From Streptomyces sp. NRRL F-5122 (GTDB taxonomy: Bacteria > Actinomycetota > Actinomycetes > Streptomycetales > Streptomycetaceae): DNA of 36,568 bases. The notes below the pieces were generated by a model. It had not been told where the DNA came from. It was given only the letters and a program-made list of their open reading frames with translations, and did no database searches. The translations under genes were made by a program, and so were the position numbers. Shown here one piece after another: positions 17,657 to 25,933 of the stretch (position 1 is the first letter of the stretch; every line of letters starts with the position of its first letter). Location of the stretch: the NCBI RefSeq assembly GCF_001507435.1, contig NZ_LMWH01000265.1:1-36568 (forward strand). The letters are read 5' to 3'.

Positions 17657-18300
17657 ATGACCGGCCGCCTGGTTCACGTCTCATACACGGTGCGCATCGG
17701 CGAAGCCTGCCGAATCCCTTGCGGCACGCCCTACAGGCGCAGCCTGAGGGACATGCGGCCCCGAGTCGTCTCCCCCATTCCTGCGCAGGCCCGCTGGCCG
17801 ACACGTGACTCGATTCGAGCTGAGGTAATGCGCCAGAACGGCGTGCATTCCCTCATGGTGGTACCGCTCGTGGCGAACCACGTCGCACTCGGGCTTGTGG
17901 CCTTCTACCGATGCCAGGGGTCATCACCATTTCGGCAGGCCGACCTGCGGGCGGCGACCAACCTGGTGAAGCAGACCGCCCTGGTACTCGATGCGATTCG
18001 TCGCGGCCTGCAGGAGCAGGCGATGGGGCGCAGGTTCCAGCGCGCTCTGCTGGGCCAGCCACCCCATCTGACCGCTGTCGAAGAAGTCGACGGTCATGTG
18101 CCCGTGAACGGCCCACCGGGTGGGTGTTCGACGTGATCCCGCCAGTGCCCGTGTCGGGCTGGTGGCGGGAGTCTGCGGTGGCCACGGAATCACTGCGGCA
18201 GCCGCCATGAGTCAGCAGAAGGCGCAGGTCAGGGCCCTCGCGGTACAGGATATTGATCCCGCCGAGGTATTGAGCCGCGTTTTTCAACTGCCCGCACGTC
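17657..18300 (+). pseudogene. Remnant of a GAF-SpoIIE phosphatase gene
   Basis: In the first frame the segment RAEVMRQNGVHSLMVVPLVA continues to LVLDAIRRGLQEQ, which is the end of a GAF domain. It is followed by RRFQRALLGQPPHLTAVEE, the RsbU/SpoIIE lead-in. The frame then breaks: WVFDVIPPVP appears in a second frame near 18120, and GVCGGHGITAAAAMSQQ, the PP2C GDVxGHGxxAA-like block, in a third frame from about 18160. At least two frameshifts and loss of the rest of the catalytic domain make it non-functional. The residual frame runs directly into an IS256-type transposase fragment. Confidence 0.65.
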
Positions 18301-18734
18301 AGTTCGAATACACCGCCCAGCCCGGCGCGACGAAGGCGATGCAGGAGATCTACAACGCCGAGGACCGCGCGCACGCCTGGCAGGCGATCGAGGCGTTCGC
18401 GAAGACCTACGGCGCCAAGTTCCCCAAGGCCGTCGCGAAGATTACCGACGACCGGAAAGAACTACTGGCGTTCTACGACTTCCCCGCCGAGCACTGGATC
18501 CATCTGCGGACCACGAATCCGATCGAGTCGACGTTTTCAACGGTCAAATTCCGCACCAAGGTCACCCGCGGTCCCGGCAGCCCGGCCGCCGCCCTCGCGA
18601 TGATGTTCAAGCTGGTCGAGTCCGCCCAGGCGCGCTGGCGGGCCGTCACCGGAGCCCACCTGGTGCCCCTGGTACGTGCGGGCGCCCGGTTCGAAAACGG
18701 CGTCCTGGTCGAGCGAGAGGAGGCCGCCGCCTGA
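18300..18734 (+). pseudogene. IS256-family (mutator-type) transposase, C-terminal fragment
   Basis: The last ~140 residues of an IS256-family transposase are present: QPGATKAMQEIYNAEDRAHA, then FPKAVAKITDDRKELLAFYD and the family signature HLRTTNPIESTFSTVKFRTK, ending at TGA 18732-18734. Full proteins have about 400 residues, so the first ~260, with two of the three catalytic acidic residues, are missing. The fragment is in frame with the phosphatase remnant and probably inactive. The bases after the stop (TGATCCAC...) resemble the usual IS256 right end only loosely. Confidence 0.8.
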
Positions 18735-18799
18735 TCCACCTCACGCGGCTCGTGACAATTGCCCGGCCAAGTGCAGGGCCCATCAGGCAGGCTACGCAA

Positions 18800-19183
18800 A
18801 TGAGATCTCGAACTGGTGGCATGTGGTGGGGAACGGCGATCGAGGCTCCGGACCCCAGCGGGTTGGCGAAGTTCTACACCGAGCTCCTCGGTTGGCACCT
18901 CGGGCACGAAGAGCCGGGCACAGCCATCGTCGCCGCTTCTCCGCAAGGACCGTTCTTCGTCTTCCAGCAGGCGGAGGGCTATCGGCCGCCTGCATGGCCT
19001 CCGGTCGAAGGGGAACAGCGCCCAATGATGCACTTCGACTTCCAGGTAGGTGATCTGGACTCGGCGGTCACCGAGGCCGTTGCCCTGGGTGCCACGGTCG
19101 CGGAGTTCCAGCCGCAGGAGAACGTCCGGGTGCTCTTCGACCCGGCCGGCCATCCCTTCTGCCTGTGCTTCGACGAGGGATGA
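18800..19183 (+). CDS. VOC-superfamily protein (glyoxalase/bleomycin-resistance fold)
   Basis: This 127-residue protein starts at ATG 18800. An earlier in-frame GTG at 18752 lacks a protein-like extension. Two beta-alpha-beta-beta-beta modules are visible: 'GTAIEAPDPSGLAKFYTELLGW' opens the first and 'MHFDFQVGDLDSAVTEAVALGA' the second, ending with 'VLFDPAGHPFCLCFDE'. It resembles actinomycete VOC proteins of unknown substrate; not all metal ligands of glyoxalase I are obvious. It appears intact although it sits between transposon and gene remnants. Confidence 0.8.
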   Translation: MRSRTGGMWWGTAIEAPDPSGLAKFYTELLGWHLGHEEPGTAIVAASPQGPFFVFQQAEGYRPPAWPPVEGEQRPMMHFDFQVGDLDSAVTEAVALGATVAEFQPQENVRVLFDPAGHPFCLCFDEG

Positions 19184-19249
19184 CAGGGGGGCAGCCCCGG
19201 ATGAAAGCCGGGAGAGGGCACACTATGAATGCCGGCCCGCCTCACGCCA

Positions 19250-19276
19250 CGAGATCCACAACTCTTGACAATGGCT
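19250..19276. mobile_element. IS256-end-like sequence
   Basis: The sequence GATCCACAACTCTTGACAAT (19251-19270) followed by GGCTC resembles the terminal inverted repeat of actinomycete IS256-family elements, from memory. It abuts the point where the DinB/DUF664 reading frame begins, as expected for an old insertion junction. The matching left end is not in view. Confidence 0.35.
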
Positions 19277-19508
19277 CTCGCCGAGGCCGCGGCGGCCTGG
19301 CAGGCAGAGATTGCTCACGGCCGCGAACTTGTTCGCCGACGCACTGCTGGACGACTCCGGCTCGCTGCCCGAGCAAGAAGCTCATCACGCCGGCGACCAG
19401 GGGGTCTCCCTGCGCTGGATCATGGTGCACATGATCGAGGAATGCGCACGTCACAACGGTCGTGCCGATCTCATCCGGGAGCGCATCAACGGGGCCACCG
19501 GAGCATAG
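19272..19508 (+). pseudogene. DinB-like (DUF664) protein remnant
   Basis: The C-terminal half of a DUF664 protein is readable: [18 protein letters not shown] in one frame, then after a +1-type shift near 19325, [14 protein letters not shown] and [20 protein letters not shown] to the end. The last block is the family's characteristic C-terminal helix with the HMIEExARHNGHADLLRE pattern. The N-terminal half (about 70-90 residues) is missing. DinB-like proteins are four-helix metal-binding enzymes, often mycothiol- or bacillithiol-dependent. This copy is inactive. Confidence 0.6.
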
Positions 19509-19845
19509 GGCGGGATCACGCGACCGGAAAAAGGGCCACCCAACGGACGAATGCACCTGCCGTGCTCCGCCGGACCCGGCATTTGTGAAACCGGCATTGC
19601 GATCATGTGGCAGGCCGTGGGGAAGGCTGGCGCAGATCGCGATCACGGCCGAAGAATCTCTCCTGGCCCTTGATCCTCCGATACGGAGACAGGGGCCCTT
19701 GATACACAAGTCCGCCGCCGCCTCAACCGAGCGCGTGTTCCTGCCTGTCAGAAAGCACCACGACCATGCCCAGACCCGGCACACCCCCGCCGGTCCCGCG
19801 TGCGGCCACCGCTGCCGCATACCGCTCCTGCACGAAGGCGGGCCC
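19509..19845. other. Leader region of the peptide-transport operon
   Basis: No gene is seen. GGCCCTTGAT occurs twice in direct orientation at 19665-19674 and 19694-19703 (29-base period). These repeats lie about 140-180 bases before the first permease start and could mark a promoter or regulator site. The reading frame of the permease is open through this stretch, but the translation has no transporter features. Confidence 0.3.
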
Positions 19846-20829
19846 ATGGTTCGCCATGTGATGCGCAAGGCTGCAGGGTGGCTGGCGATGATCGTCGTCG
19901 CCACGAACGTGACATATGTGCTGGCCGCGTGGTTCCTCGATCCGAGGTCGAACTATCGGGGTCTGCGGCCGGTCCGCACAGAGCAGCAGATTGACCACGC
20001 CCTGACGCCGTACAACCTGGATCCGCGGGTTCCGCTGGCGGTCCGGTGGTGGCACTGGTTCAGCGATGTGGTCCTGCACTTCGACTGGGGGAAGTCCCCG
20101 GTCGGGGCATCGGTCAATTCGGAAATCGGCTTCCGGGTCCTGGTCAGCGGCCAGTTGGTCACCGCGGCCACGCTGCTGTCCGTGGTGGCGGGTGTGGCGC
20201 TGAGCGTGTTCACCGCTTCCCGGCAGTACGGCTGGTGGGACCGGATCACTCAGCTCGTCTCTGTGTTCTTGTTCAATGTCCCGGCGGCCGTCGCTGCGCT
20301 GGCGGTCGTCTTCGCCGGGATCTGGCTCAACCAGCACCTCGGGTGGCGTTTCCTGTATGTCGCCGGGGAGGCGTCGCCGACCGTCAGCGGGCTGTGGCCG
20401 ACGGTTGCCGACCGGTTCCAGCACCTGATCTTGCCAACGCTGAGCCTGACCGTGCTGGGCTACGTCGGCTACCACCTGACGCAGCGTTCGCTGCTGCTGG
20501 ACAGTATCAATTCGGACTTCGTGCGCACCGCCCGTGCCACCGGGCTGACACGCGCCCAGGCGATCCGCCGGCATGCGCTCCGCGCCTCGCTGATTCCGAC
20601 GGCGACGTCGGTGGCATTCAGCATCCCGGCCATCTTCACCGGCGCGGTGATCACCGAGACCGTCTTCGGTTGGAACGGGATGGGCCAGTACTTCGTCCAG
20701 ACCATCGCCAAGAACGACGTGCATGGTGCCGTGGCCGTGGCGGCGTTCGGTGCGGCCATGACGGCCATCGGGGCGGTCCTGGCCGACGTCGCGGTCGTCC
20801 TCCTCGACCCCCGGGTGCGGGTGAGCTGA
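19846..20829 (+). CDS. Peptide ABC transporter permease, DppB type
   Basis: I chose ATG 19846, giving a 327-residue protein. The open frame begins earlier, but only from here is there an N-terminal membrane helix (GWLAMIVVATNVTYVLAAWF). A periplasmic region follows, then about five more helices. The cytoplasmic coupling (EAA) loop is RTARATGLTRAQAIRRHALR. The family's 'GAVITETVFGWNGMGQ' end segment is present. It imports oligopeptides, dipeptides or nickel-type substrates as a heterodimer with the next gene product, whose GTG start lies one base after this stop. Confidence 0.88.
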   Translation: MVRHVMRKAAGWLAMIVVATNVTYVLAAWFLDPRSNYRGLRPVRTEQQIDHALTPYNLDPRVPLAVRWWHWFSDVVLHFDWGKSPVGASVNSEIGFRVLVSGQLVTAATLLSVVAGVALSVFTASRQYGWWDRITQLVSVFLFNVPAAVAALAVVFAGIWLNQHLGWRFLYVAGEASPTVSGLWPTVADRFQHLILPTLSLTVLGYVGYHLTQRSLLLDSINSDFVRTARATGLTRAQAIRRHALRASLIPTATSVAFSIPAIFTGAVITETVFGWNGMGQYFVQTIAKNDVHGAVAVAAFGAAMTAIGAVLADVAVVLLDPRVRVS

Positions 20830-20830
20830 C

Positions 20831-21763
20831 GTGGCGACCACGGTGACCCCTCTGCCCGAGCCGCTCGATCCCGGCGCGGCCAACCGCGCTCTGGCACCCC
20901 GGCTCGGCAGCGGCCGGCTGTACTTGCGGCGGTTCGCCCGCAACCGCGGAGCCCTGCTGGGAGTGGCGCTTTTCGTGCTGCTGGTGCTCTTCAGCGTGTT
21001 CGGCAGCTTGTTCACGCGCTTCGCCTATACCGATGCGGACTTCGCGGCACTCACCCAACCCCCGAGTGCGACGCACTACTTCGGTACCAACCAGGGTGGC
21101 AACGATGTCTACGCCGAGGCCGTGCACGGCCTTCAGCGCTCCTTGGTGATCGCGGTCAGCGTGTCGGTGCTGACGATCGTGCTCGCCGCCGTCATCGGTG
21201 CGGGTGCGGCATATTTCGGCGGACGGGTCGAGAAGCTGACCTTGATGGTCATCCACTTCCTGCTCGTCGTGCCGTCGTTTTTGATCCTGGCCCTCATCTC
21301 TCACCACCTCGCCGGGGACTGGCGCGTGCTCATCCTGGTGCTGACCGTGTTCGGGTGGATGTCGACCGCGCGAGTCGTCTGGTCCCTGTCCACCTCACTA
21401 CGTGAGCGGGACTACGTGCTGGCCGCCGAGTTCATGGGGGTGCGGCCATGGCGGATCGTCATGCGGCACATCATTCCCAACCTTGGCTCCCTGCTCATCG
21501 TCAACCTGACCCTGGGAGTCGTCGCCACCGTGCTCAGTGAAACCGCTTTGTCCTTCCTTGGTTTCGGGGTGCAGACACCAGACGTGTCGCTGGGCACGAT
21601 GCTCGCCGACGGATCCGGCACCATCACCAGCGCGCCATGGCTGTTCGGCTACCCGGCCGCCCTGGTGGTGCTGCTGACCGTGTCGATGACGCTGGTCGGG
21701 GACGGACTGCGCGACGCGTTCGACCCGACGTCGACCAGCGCGGCGTTGAGAGGCCGACGATGA
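20831..21763 (+). CDS. Peptide ABC transporter permease, DppC type
   Basis: This 310-residue protein starts at GTG 20831. It has an N-terminal cytoplasmic stretch, a first membrane helix (GALLGVALFVLLVLFSVFGS), then 'PSATHYFGTNQGGNDVYAEAVHG', the usual DppC 'GTDxxGRD' region in altered form. The core helices follow, with the coupling loop YVLAAEFMGVRPWRIVMRHI. It partners with the upstream permease. Its TGA overlaps the ATG of the fused ATPase gene. Confidence 0.9.
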   Translation: MATTVTPLPEPLDPGAANRALAPRLGSGRLYLRRFARNRGALLGVALFVLLVLFSVFGSLFTRFAYTDADFAALTQPPSATHYFGTNQGGNDVYAEAVHGLQRSLVIAVSVSVLTIVLAAVIGAGAAYFGGRVEKLTLMVIHFLLVVPSFLILALISHHLAGDWRVLILVLTVFGWMSTARVVWSLSTSLRERDYVLAAEFMGVRPWRIVMRHIIPNLGSLLIVNLTLGVVATVLSETALSFLGFGVQTPDVSLGTMLADGSGTITSAPWLFGYPAALVVLLTVSMTLVGDGLRDAFDPTSTSAALRGRR

Positions 21764-23850
21764 CGTTGACCACCGCAGGGATGCACCCGCCGGCAGAATC
21801 GGCGGCACCGGCGCCGGTGCTGTCCGTGCGGGACCTGAGCATCTCCTTCCCCTCCGAAGCCGGCCCGGTCCAGGCCGTACGCCAAGTGAGCTTCGACGTC
21901 CTGCCCGGACAAACACTCGGCATCGTCGGCGAATCGGGATCAGGCAAGTCCGCGACGGCCATGGGCATCATGGGGCTGCTCCCGGAGACCGCCCACGTGT
22001 CGGGCAGGGTACTGCTGGGCGGCCGCGACTTGGTCGGACTGAACGACCGGCAACTGTCCGCGGTCCGCGGCAAGGGCATCGGCATGGTCTTCCAGGACCC
22101 GCTGTCCGCGCTGACCCCCATCTTCTCGGTCGGCAGGCAGCTGTCCGACGCGCTGCGCGTGCACCAGTCCCTGACGAAGCAGGCCGCATGGAACCGTGCA
22201 GTGGAACTGCTGGACCTGGTCGGTATCCCCGACCCACACCGCAGCGCCCGATCGTTCCCGCACGAGTTCTCCGGCGGCATGCGCCAGCGCGTTGTGATCG
22301 CACTGGCGATGGCGAACTCGCCGTCCGTCATCGTCGCCGATGAGCCCACCACCGCCCTCGATGTGACCGTGCAGGCTCAGATTCTCGGCGTGCTGCGGAC
22401 CGCGCAGGCCGAGACCGGTGCAGGCATGGTCCTGATCACCCACGACCTGGGGGTGGTCGCCGGATACGCCGACGAGGTCGCCGTGATGTACGCCGGGCGG
22501 ATCGTGGAGCAGGCGGGCGCCAAGGAGCTGTTCGGGCGACCGACGATGCCTTACACGATCGGGCTGCTGGGCGCGGTGCCACGGCCCCAGGCGCGGGCGG
22601 ATCGGCCGCTGGTGCCTATCACAGGTGAACCGCCGTCACTGGTCAAGCTTCCGGCAGGCTGCTCGTTCGCGGACCGCTGCCCGGCAGCCGTCGACGCATG
22701 CCGCACGCAGGAGCCGGCACTGGCCGCGGTCCCCGGGCACGGGCAGGTCGCCTGCCTGCGCGTCGGCGACATAGCCGACGGCCATCTGGCGGCAGACTCG
22801 CTCTTCCCCGCCGTAGCGGATGCCGAAGAGCACGGCGGAGCCGGATCCGGCGGCGAGGTGGTGCTGCGGGTCGCCGGCCTGGCCAAGACATTCCCGGTCA
22901 CCAAAGGCGCCCTCCTCAAGCGCCGTGTCGGCACGCTGCACGCCGTCGGCGACGTCAGTTTCGAACTGCAGGCCGGCCAGACCCTCGGCCTGGTGGGCGA
23001 GTCCGGCAGCGGAAAGACCACCACGCTGCTGGAGATCATGCGGCTCCGGCAGCCCGAGGGCGGTCGGATCGAGATCGTGGGCACGGACGTCGCCGCTCAG
23101 GGCTCCCCCGAGCGGGCGCGAGAGCTGCGCCGCGCCGTGCAGATCGTCATGCAGGACCCCTCCGGCTCCCTCGACCCGCGGCTTTCGGTCTTCCAACTGC
23201 TCGCCGAGCCGCTGCAGGCCGTGGGCGCAGACCGGGAGACGATCCAAGCCCGGGTGAGCGAACTCCTCCACCTGGTCCAACTGGACGCATCGGTGACGGA
23301 CCGCTTCCCGTCGGCCCTTTCCGGCGGTCAGCGTCAGCGGGTGGGTATCGCCCGCGCGCTGGCAACCGAGCCGCGGATCGTGGTCCTGGACGAACCCGTG
23401 TCCGCACTGGATGTGTCCGTGCAGGCCAGCATCGTCAACCTGCTGACCAAGCTCCAGCGCGAACTGGGCCTGGCGTATCTGATCGTCGCGCACGACCTCG
23501 CCGTGATGCGGCACGTATCCGACCGCATCGCGGTCATGTACCTCGGGCACATCATCGAAACCGGCGACACCGAAGACCTCTTCACCAACCCCCGGCACCC
23601 ATACACCGAAGCCCTGCTCTCGGCGATCCCGGTTCCCGACCCGCAGCTCGAGCGCTCGCGGGAGCACATCGTGCTGGAGGGCGAGCAGCCAAGTGCGTCG
23701 CGCCTGCCATCAGGCTGCGTCTTCGTCGACCGCTGTCCGCTGTACCGGCTGCTCGACGACGGGCTGCGGCAGCGCTGTCGCACTGAACGCCCGCTCCTGG
23801 GCTCAGCAGGGCCCGGTTCCGGCCACCGCCACGCCTGCCACGCCCGCTGA
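21760..23850 (+). CDS. Fused peptide ABC transporter ATPase (DppD-DppF type)
   Basis: Translation starts at ATG 21760, overlapping the upstream stop (ATGA). The 696-residue protein has two complete ABC ATPase modules. The first has Walker A GESGSGKS (57-64), signature SGGMRQR (171-177) and Walker B VIVADEP. The second has Walker A GESGSGKT (413-420), signature SGGQRQR (521-527) and Walker B IVVLDEP. Each ends with an oligopeptide-transporter C-terminal extension containing a Cys pattern (GCSFADRCP and GCVFVDRCP), a possible Fe-S or metal site in this family. In most bacteria these are two proteins; the fusion secures a 1:1 heterodimer. Confidence 0.92.
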   Translation: MTLTTAGMHPPAESAAPAPVLSVRDLSISFPSEAGPVQAVRQVSFDVLPGQTLGIVGESGSGKSATAMGIMGLLPETAHVSGRVLLGGRDLVGLNDRQLSAVRGKGIGMVFQDPLSALTPIFSVGRQLSDALRVHQSLTKQAAWNRAVELLDLVGIPDPHRSARSFPHEFSGGMRQRVVIALAMANSPSVIVADEPTTALDVTVQAQILGVLRTAQAETGAGMVLITHDLGVVAGYADEVAVMYAGRIVEQAGAKELFGRPTMPYTIGLLGAVPRPQARADRPLVPITGEPPSLVKLPAGCSFADRCPAAVDACRTQEPALAAVPGHGQVACLRVGDIADGHLAADSLFPAVADAEEHGGAGSGGEVVLRVAGLAKTFPVTKGALLKRRVGTLHAVGDVSFELQAGQTLGLVGESGSGKTTTLLEIMRLRQPEGGRIEIVGTDVAAQGSPERARELRRAVQIVMQDPSGSLDPRLSVFQLLAEPLQAVGADRETIQARVSELLHLVQLDASVTDRFPSALSGGQRQRVGIARALATEPRIVVLDEPVSALDVSVQASIVNLLTKLQRELGLAYLIVAHDLAVMRHVSDRIAVMYLGHIIETGDTEDLFTNPRHPYTEALLSAIPVPDPQLERSREHIVLEGEQPSASRLPSGCVFVDRCPLYRLLDDGLRQRCRTERPLLGSAGPGSGHRHACHAR

Positions 23851-23872
23851 TCGAAGCTCCTTTCCCCCCGCA

Positions 23873-23897
23873 CCGACGCCGCGCCGTGCGGCGTCGG
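23873..23897. promoter_or_regulatory. Intercistronic hairpin before the peptide-binding protein gene
   Basis: CCGACGCCGC (23873-23882) and GCGGCGTCGG (23888-23897) form a perfect 10-bp stem with a 5-nt loop, 32 bases before the receptor ATG. It could protect the 5' end of a processed receptor mRNA or attenuate read-through, giving separate control of the receptor. No U-tract follows. Confidence 0.55.
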
Positions 23898-23928
23898 CCA
23901 CCCCCCGAAGAAATGGATCCGCTTCCCC

Positions 23929-25617
23929 ATGCGATCGACCATCGCTTCTGCCGCCGCGCTCACCGCGGCCCTCGCCCTCACTGTCACCGCCTGCAGCTCT
24001 TCCGGATCCAGCGCACCGGACGCCGGGAAGCGCGGCACGGGTGCGGCGCCCGCTGTGGCCTCGGCAAAGGTCGAATACAACCCCCAGCCGTACAACAACA
24101 TCAAGGACGGCGGCACCTACACCACCCCCGGAACCTTCGACGACCAGGGCAACCCGTTCAACGCCAACGCCACCCTCACCGCCACCCGCGTGTGGTTCTG
24201 GTACAACCCCGACGTCATCACCTACTCCCCAACCGGTGAGGTGCAGTACAACCCGGACTACCTCAGCGACGTCAAGGTCACCGTCAACGGCGGCAACCAG
24301 CGCGTGGTCCTCACCCTCAACCCCAAGGCCACCTACAACGACGGCACCCCGATCGACTGGAAGGCCGTCAACGCGACCTGGCAGGCCAACAACGGCACGA
24401 ACAAGGACTACAACGCCATCAACACCGAGGGCTACCGCAACATCACCTCGGTCACGCGCGGCACCGACGACAAGCAGGCCGTCATCGACTTCAAGGGCGT
24501 CGACCCCTGGTGGTCCAGCCTCTTCACGACCTTCCTGCACCCCAAGGCCGCCACCGTCGCCCACTTCAACGACGCCTACGTGAAGAAGGCCCACCCCGAG
24601 TGGGGCGCCGGCCCCTACACCGTCGGCACCTTCGACACCAAGAGCGGCAACCTCACCTTCGTCCGCAATCCCAAGTGGTGGGGCAAGAAGGGCAAGCTCG
24701 ACAAGCGGATCTACGTCAACCTGGACTCGGCTGCGGCGATCAACGCATTCAAGAACGGCCAGGTCGACTACGCCTCCACGGGCAGTGCCGAGGACTTGAA
24801 GCAGATCAGCGGCGTCAACGGCACCGAGATCCGCCGTGGCGGCAGCCCCTTCGAGTACTCGCTCTACGTCAACGCCAAGTCCACGGCACTCAAGGACATC
24901 CAGGTGCGCAAGGCGCTGCTGGAAAGCATCGACCGGGCCCAGATCGCCAAGATCCAGTTCCAGGGGCTGGACTACTCCGAGCCGCTTCCCGGCTCGGCAC
25001 TGCTCTACAGCTTCCAGAAGGGCTACTCGGACAACGTCTCGTCGGTGATCAAGTATGCGCCCGACGATGCGAAGAAGATCCTGGATGCTGCCGGCTGGAA
25101 GGCTGGCAGCGACGGTATCCGGCAGAAGGACGGGGCCAAGCTCACCGTGGGCTACACCTTGCTCGGCGACGATCCGCTGGACAAGGCCACGGCCAACGCG
25201 TTCGCTGCGATGCTGAAGCCGGTCGGTATCCAGGTCGACATCAAGAAGGCCGACGAGGCGGACTTCTCCAAGATCCTCAGCGAGCGGGACTTCGACCTCT
25301 TCCTGTCCGGCAACCGTTCCACAGACCCCTTCGGCGCCCGCTACCTGTACCAGTTCTACGGCACGGACAGCGACTCCAACCTGACCGGCACCGGAACCCC
25401 GGACCTGGACAAGGAGATACACGCCGCATCCCAGATCTCCGACGCCGGCAAGCAGACCGCCCAGGCCAACACCATCGAGCGTAAGGAACTGGCGCAGTAC
25501 GCATTCCTGCCGCTGTTCAGCGGCCCCTCCATCTACGCCGTCAAGAAGGGCCTGGCCAACGTCGGCGCCACCATCTTCGCCACCCCCCTGCCGGAAACCG
25601 TCGGCTGGCAGAAGTAA
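23929..25617 (+). CDS. Peptide-binding lipoprotein (SBP family 5)
   Basis: This 562-residue lipoprotein has a signal peptide (MRSTIASAAALTAALALTVTAC) whose lipobox VTAC places the lipid-anchored Cys at residue 22. The body matches family 5 oligopeptide/dipeptide receptors: an N-terminal segment with VVLTLNPKATYNDGTPIDWK, a middle part 'RKALLESIDRAQIAKIQFQGL', and a C-terminal lobe with DLFLSGNRSTDPFGARY. It feeds the upstream permease pair, and its position last in the operon is typical. Substrate unknown. The ribosome binding site is weak. Confidence 0.92.
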   Translation: MRSTIASAAALTAALALTVTACSSSGSSAPDAGKRGTGAAPAVASAKVEYNPQPYNNIKDGGTYTTPGTFDDQGNPFNANATLTATRVWFWYNPDVITYSPTGEVQYNPDYLSDVKVTVNGGNQRVVLTLNPKATYNDGTPIDWKAVNATWQANNGTNKDYNAINTEGYRNITSVTRGTDDKQAVIDFKGVDPWWSSLFTTFLHPKAATVAHFNDAYVKKAHPEWGAGPYTVGTFDTKSGNLTFVRNPKWWGKKGKLDKRIYVNLDSAAAINAFKNGQVDYASTGSAEDLKQISGVNGTEIRRGGSPFEYSLYVNAKSTALKDIQVRKALLESIDRAQIAKIQFQGLDYSEPLPGSALLYSFQKGYSDNVSSVIKYAPDDAKKILDAAGWKAGSDGIRQKDGAKLTVGYTLLGDDPLDKATANAFAAMLKPVGIQVDIKKADEADFSKILSERDFDLFLSGNRSTDPFGARYLYQFYGTDSDSNLTGTGTPDLDKEIHAASQISDAGKQTAQANTIERKELAQYAFLPLFSGPSIYAVKKGLANVGATIFATPLPETVGWQK

Positions 25618-25625
25618 CCGATCTT

Positions 25626-25660
25626 CCGGGCTGAGCCCAAGATGCACGGGCTCAGCCCGG
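25626..25660. terminator. Terminator of the peptide-transport operon
   Basis: A perfect 13-bp stem is formed by CCGGGCTGAGCCC (25626-25638) and GGGCTCAGCCCGG (25648-25660) with a 9-nt loop. It lies 9 bases after the receptor gene's stop. No U-tract follows. Confidence 0.85.
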
Positions 25661-25933
25661 CGCCGGGAGCGATGTTCGTCCTGTTCCCCCGCGTCCGCTC
25701 CGCTTACGGTCTCAGTTGATCGAGTCCGCGGTCCGCGGATGCGGGGGCGGGGCCTCTCACTCCCGCATCTGCCTCCCCCGCCCCGGCCCGATGCCCCCAT
25801 CGCCATCGGCTTGGAGGTTCCGGCCGATGGAGACCGTGACCCACTGGATGGGTGGCGGGCCCTTCGGAGACACTCCGGCGCCTCCCGTATCTGGTGCTTT
25901 GTGGCCTATGGAGGCTCGCCATCGATCCCAGGG
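25661..25933. other. Convergent intergenic region with nested hairpins
   Basis: No gene is seen. Two mutually exclusive stems are possible: GATGCGGG/CCCGCATC (25738-25745 with 25762-25769) and GGGGCGGGG/CCCCGCCCC (25744-25752 with 25776-25784). They may only reflect G/C richness. Confidence 0.35.

Noticed and set aside
18734..18770. A second IS256 right end directly after the transposase stop
   Set aside because: TGATCCAC is followed by sequence that matches the 19251 end only partly (GTGACAATTGCCC), too loosely to call.
18800..19183. The VOC gene as passenger cargo of an intact IS256 transposon
   Set aside because: The transposase is only a C-terminal fragment and no left terminal repeat is visible, so a composite or cargo-carrying element cannot be supported.
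19723..21015. A 430-residue minus-strand open frame opposite the peptide permeases
   Set aside because: Its translation is a low-complexity Arg/Gly/Asp/Gln shadow of two recognisable permeases.
23803..25806. A 667-residue minus-strand open frame opposite the peptide-binding lipoprotein
   Set aside because: It is an antisense shadow caused by high G/C third positions. It is rich in Gly, Val and Asp without any domain, while the plus strand has a clear family 5 receptor.
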